Assembly: GCA_947306605.1 (NCBI GenBank) | Contig: CAMZHB010000112.1 | Coordinates: forward strand, 1-5,989 | Reading direction: 5' to 3' | Length of the DNA stretch: 5,989 bases | From: an uncultured Prevotellaceae bacterium | Lineage (GTDB): Bacteria > Bacteroidota > Bacteroidia > Bacteroidales > Bacteroidaceae | Shown here: positions 4,046 through 5,989 of the stretch, one piece after another | Layout: each line of letters begins with the position of its first letter | Numbering within the stretch: position 1 is the first letter of the stretch | Program-made: the position numbers and the translations under genes | The notes under the pieces: model-generated | Databases searched by the model: none | Told to the model about the DNA's origin: nothing | What the model saw: only the letters and a program-made list of their open reading frames with translations

Positions 4046-5989
4046 ATGAACAATCCAATTAAACTGATGAATCTGGCTGCTGACAACATCCGTATCCTAT
4101 CAGCAGCAATGGTAGAGAAAGCTCGTTCCGGCCATCCCGGAGGTGCCATGGGCGGAGCCGACTTTATCAACGTTTTGTTTTCAGAATATTTAGTCTATGA
4201 CCCAGAACGCCCCGAATGGGAGGCACGTGACCGCTTCTTTCTTGATCCCGGGCACATGTCACCCATGCTTTATTCTGCATTGGCCCTATCTGGAAAATAC
4301 ACTGTCGAAGAATTAAAAACGTTCCGCCAATGGGGTTCACCCGCTCCGGGACATCCTGAGCGCAATGTGGCCCGTGGCATCGAGAACACCTCAGGTCCGT
4401 TGGGGCAAGGTCATGTTTATGCCGTGGGAGCTGCCATTGCTGCAAAATTTCTCAAAGCCCGCCTGAACAATCCTGCCTTTGGCAAGGAAAAAATCTACGC
4501 TTATATCAGCGACGGAGGCATTCAAGAAGAGGTATCTCAAGGTGCCGGACGCATAGCCGGCTTACTCGGCTTGAATAACTTGATTATGTTCTACGATGCA
4601 AACGACATTCAGTTGTCTACATCCTGCGATGTCGTTTCTGCAGAGAACACAGCCATGAAATACAGGGCTTGGAATTGGAACGTGTTAACCATAGACGGAA
4701 ATAACTGCGAAGAAATACGCAATGCATTGGACATGGCACTGCAAGAAGCCGAGCGACCGACACTAATCATTGGAAAATGTATTATGGGAAAGGGTTGTGT
4801 CGATGCAGAAGGCAACAATTACGAACGCAGTTGCAAGACTCATGGCGCGCCATTGGGACAAGACGCATTTATTAATACTGTAAAAAATCTGGGAGGCGAC
4901 CCGGAGAATCCTTTTATCATTTATGATGAGGTTAAGGCTCTTTATGCCGAACGCCATAAACAACTCAAGGATATTGTTACCAAACGTCATGCCGAGGAAA
5001 TGGTTTGGTCTGAGTCTCATCCCGAAGAAGCACGCAAGCAAACAGATTGGTTTGCAAACCGACTGCCAGATATTGACTGGAACATTGAGGTAAAAGCAGG
5101 CGCTCCCACACGTAATGCATCGTCTGCAGTACTTACGGAGCTCTCAGCCAAAGTGGAAAACATGATTTGTGCATCTGCAGACCTCTGCAATTCAGATAAA
5201 ACCGACGGATTCCTAAAACACACCCACAATATCGCACCCGGCGACTTCAGTGGAGGATTTTTCCAAGCCGGAGTCAGTGAACTGACAATGGCATGCTGTT
5301 GTATTGGCATGATGCTCCATGGTGGTGTCGTCTCTGCCATGGGTACATTTTTCGTATTCTCAGATTATATGAAACCAGCCATACGTATGGCTGCGTTAAT
5401 GGAAACTCCAGTGAAGTTTGTTTGGACTCACGATTCGTTCCGCGTAGGTGAAGACGGACCAACCCATGAACCAATAGAACAAGAGGCACAAATCCGCCTG
5501 ATGGAAAAAGTTAAAAATCATAGCGGGCGAAATAGTATACTTGTTCTGCGTCCTGCCGACGTCAACGAGGCAGTTGTGTGCTGGCACATGGCTATGGAAA
5601 ACCAGCAAACGCCTACTGCGCTTATTTTCTCAAGACAGAATGTACTGAATCTGCCAGAAGGTACAAACTATGATGGAGCTAAAAAAGGCGGATATGTAGT
5701 GTGTGGCGACGAAAAGCCCGATATTGTTCTTTTAGCATCAGGTTCTGAAGTTTCAACTTTAGTTAGCGCGGCTGAATTATTGAAGAATGACGGCATCAAG
5801 TATCGTATCGTAAGCATTCCATCAGAGGGTCTATTCCGTAACCAAAGCAAAGAGTATCAAGAAAGCGTACTTCCTACCGGCATCAAACGTTTTGGATTGA
5901 CCGCAGGCCTTACAGTAAATCTTGAAGGACTAGTCGGAGAGAACGGTGTGGTATTTGGTGTTAATCATTTTGGATATTCTGCCCCCTTT
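4046..5989 (+). CDS. tkt: Transketolase, 3' end cut by the window
   Basis: Transketolase moves two-carbon ketol units between sugar phosphates in the non-oxidative pentose phosphate pathway, using thiamine diphosphate and a divalent metal. The frame is open for 648 codons to the edge; by comparison with E. coli TktA about 25 residues are missing. In the first domain I see His30 (SGHPGGAMG), His70 (DPGHMSP), His103 (PGHPE), the cofactor motif ISDGGIQEE with Asp156, Asn186 (YDAND), and His266 (THGAPLG). In the pyrimidine-binding domain I see Arg356, Ser377 (SADL), the catalytic Glu412 (GVSELTM), His462 (THDS), Asp470 and His474 (GEDGPTHEP) and Arg530 (FSRQN). The usual GDG is SDG here, which I believe is normal for Bacteroidota. 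The ATG at 4046 puts the conserved AADNIR helix at residue 11 and follows the promoter closely. The gene is divergent from ftsY. In Bacteroides I recall rpiB following tkt; here that lies outside the window. Confidence 0.96.
   Translation, partial: MNNPIKLMNLAADNIRILSAAMVEKARSGHPGGAMGGADFINVLFSEYLVYDPERPEWEARDRFFLDPGHMSPMLYSALALSGKYTVEELKTFRQWGSPAPGHPERNVARGIENTSGPLGQGHVYAVGAAIAAKFLKARLNNPAFGKEKIYAYISDGGIQEEVSQGAGRIAGLLGLNNLIMFYDANDIQLSTSCDVVSAENTAMKYRAWNWNVLTIDGNNCEEIRNALDMALQEAERPTLIIGKCIMGKGCVDAEGNNYERSCKTHGAPLGQDAFINTVKNLGGDPENPFIIYDEVKALYAERHKQLKDIVTKRHAEEMVWSESHPEEARKQTDWFANRLPDIDWNIEVKAGAPTRNASSAVLTELSAKVENMICASADLCNSDKTDGFLKHTHNIAPGDFSGGFFQAGVSELTMACCCIGMMLHGGVVSAMGTFFVFSDYMKPAIRMAALMETPVKFVWTHDSFRVGEDGPTHEPIEQEAQIRLMEKVKNHSGRNSILVLRPADVNEAVVCWHMAMENQQTPTALIFSRQNVLNLPEGTNYDGAKKGGYVVCGDEKPDIVLLASGSEVSTLVSAAELLKNDGIKYRIVSIPSEGLFRNQSKEYQESVLPTGIKRFGLTAGLTVNLEGLVGENGVVFGVNHFGYSAPF

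Noticed and set aside
4167..5340. Several minus-strand open frames inside tkt
   Set aside because: They are antisense to a continuous, fully conserved transketolase frame and overlap each other; none shows a recognisable domain.

Overview
The window looks like chromosomal core DNA from a member of the Bacteroidota, most likely order Bacteroidales. The evidence is: gene starts without Shine-Dalgarno sequences; promoter -7 boxes of the TAnnTTTG type; a short FtsY without an acidic A domain; a transketolase carrying an SDGGIQEE cofactor motif, which I remember as usual in this phylum; and the ftsY-rimO-HU gene order. The genus cannot be fixed from the sequence alone.

Layout. Positions 44-3648 hold four tightly packed genes on the minus strand, read in the order ftsY (signal-recognition-particle receptor), rimO (methylthiotransferase for ribosomal protein uS12), a 90-residue HU-family DNA-binding protein, and a 349-residue protein that joins an HU-like domain, an acidic linker, one membrane segment and a C-terminal LysM domain. 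The gaps are 1 nt, an 8-nt overlap and 15 nt, so this is very likely one operon, driven from a -7 box just upstream of ftsY. The last 43 bases on the left hold only a possible promoter box and a possible start codon for the next gene.

Positions 3649-4045 are a 397-nt divergent intergenic region. Besides the ftsY and tkt promoters it contains an array of five 12-bp cores (consensus TATGTGGCTCGT) spaced at exactly 21 bp, and a perfect 14-bp palindrome just beyond it. No recognised feature explains the array.

Positions 4046-5989 hold the first 648 codons of a plus-strand transketolase (tkt), which runs off the right edge with roughly 25 residues missing. The expected catalytic residues are present except for the usual first glycine of the GDG motif, which is serine.

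How the genes relate. ftsY and rimO both serve translation and protein targeting, and the two HU-family genes are co-transcribed with them. The HU-TM-LysM protein could physically link DNA to the cell envelope; that is inferred from its architecture only. tkt is a separate transcription unit of the pentose phosphate pathway that shares only the divergent intergenic region. The two best leads are the HU-TM-LysM protein and the 21-bp-periodic array. The rest of the window is ordinary housekeeping sequence.
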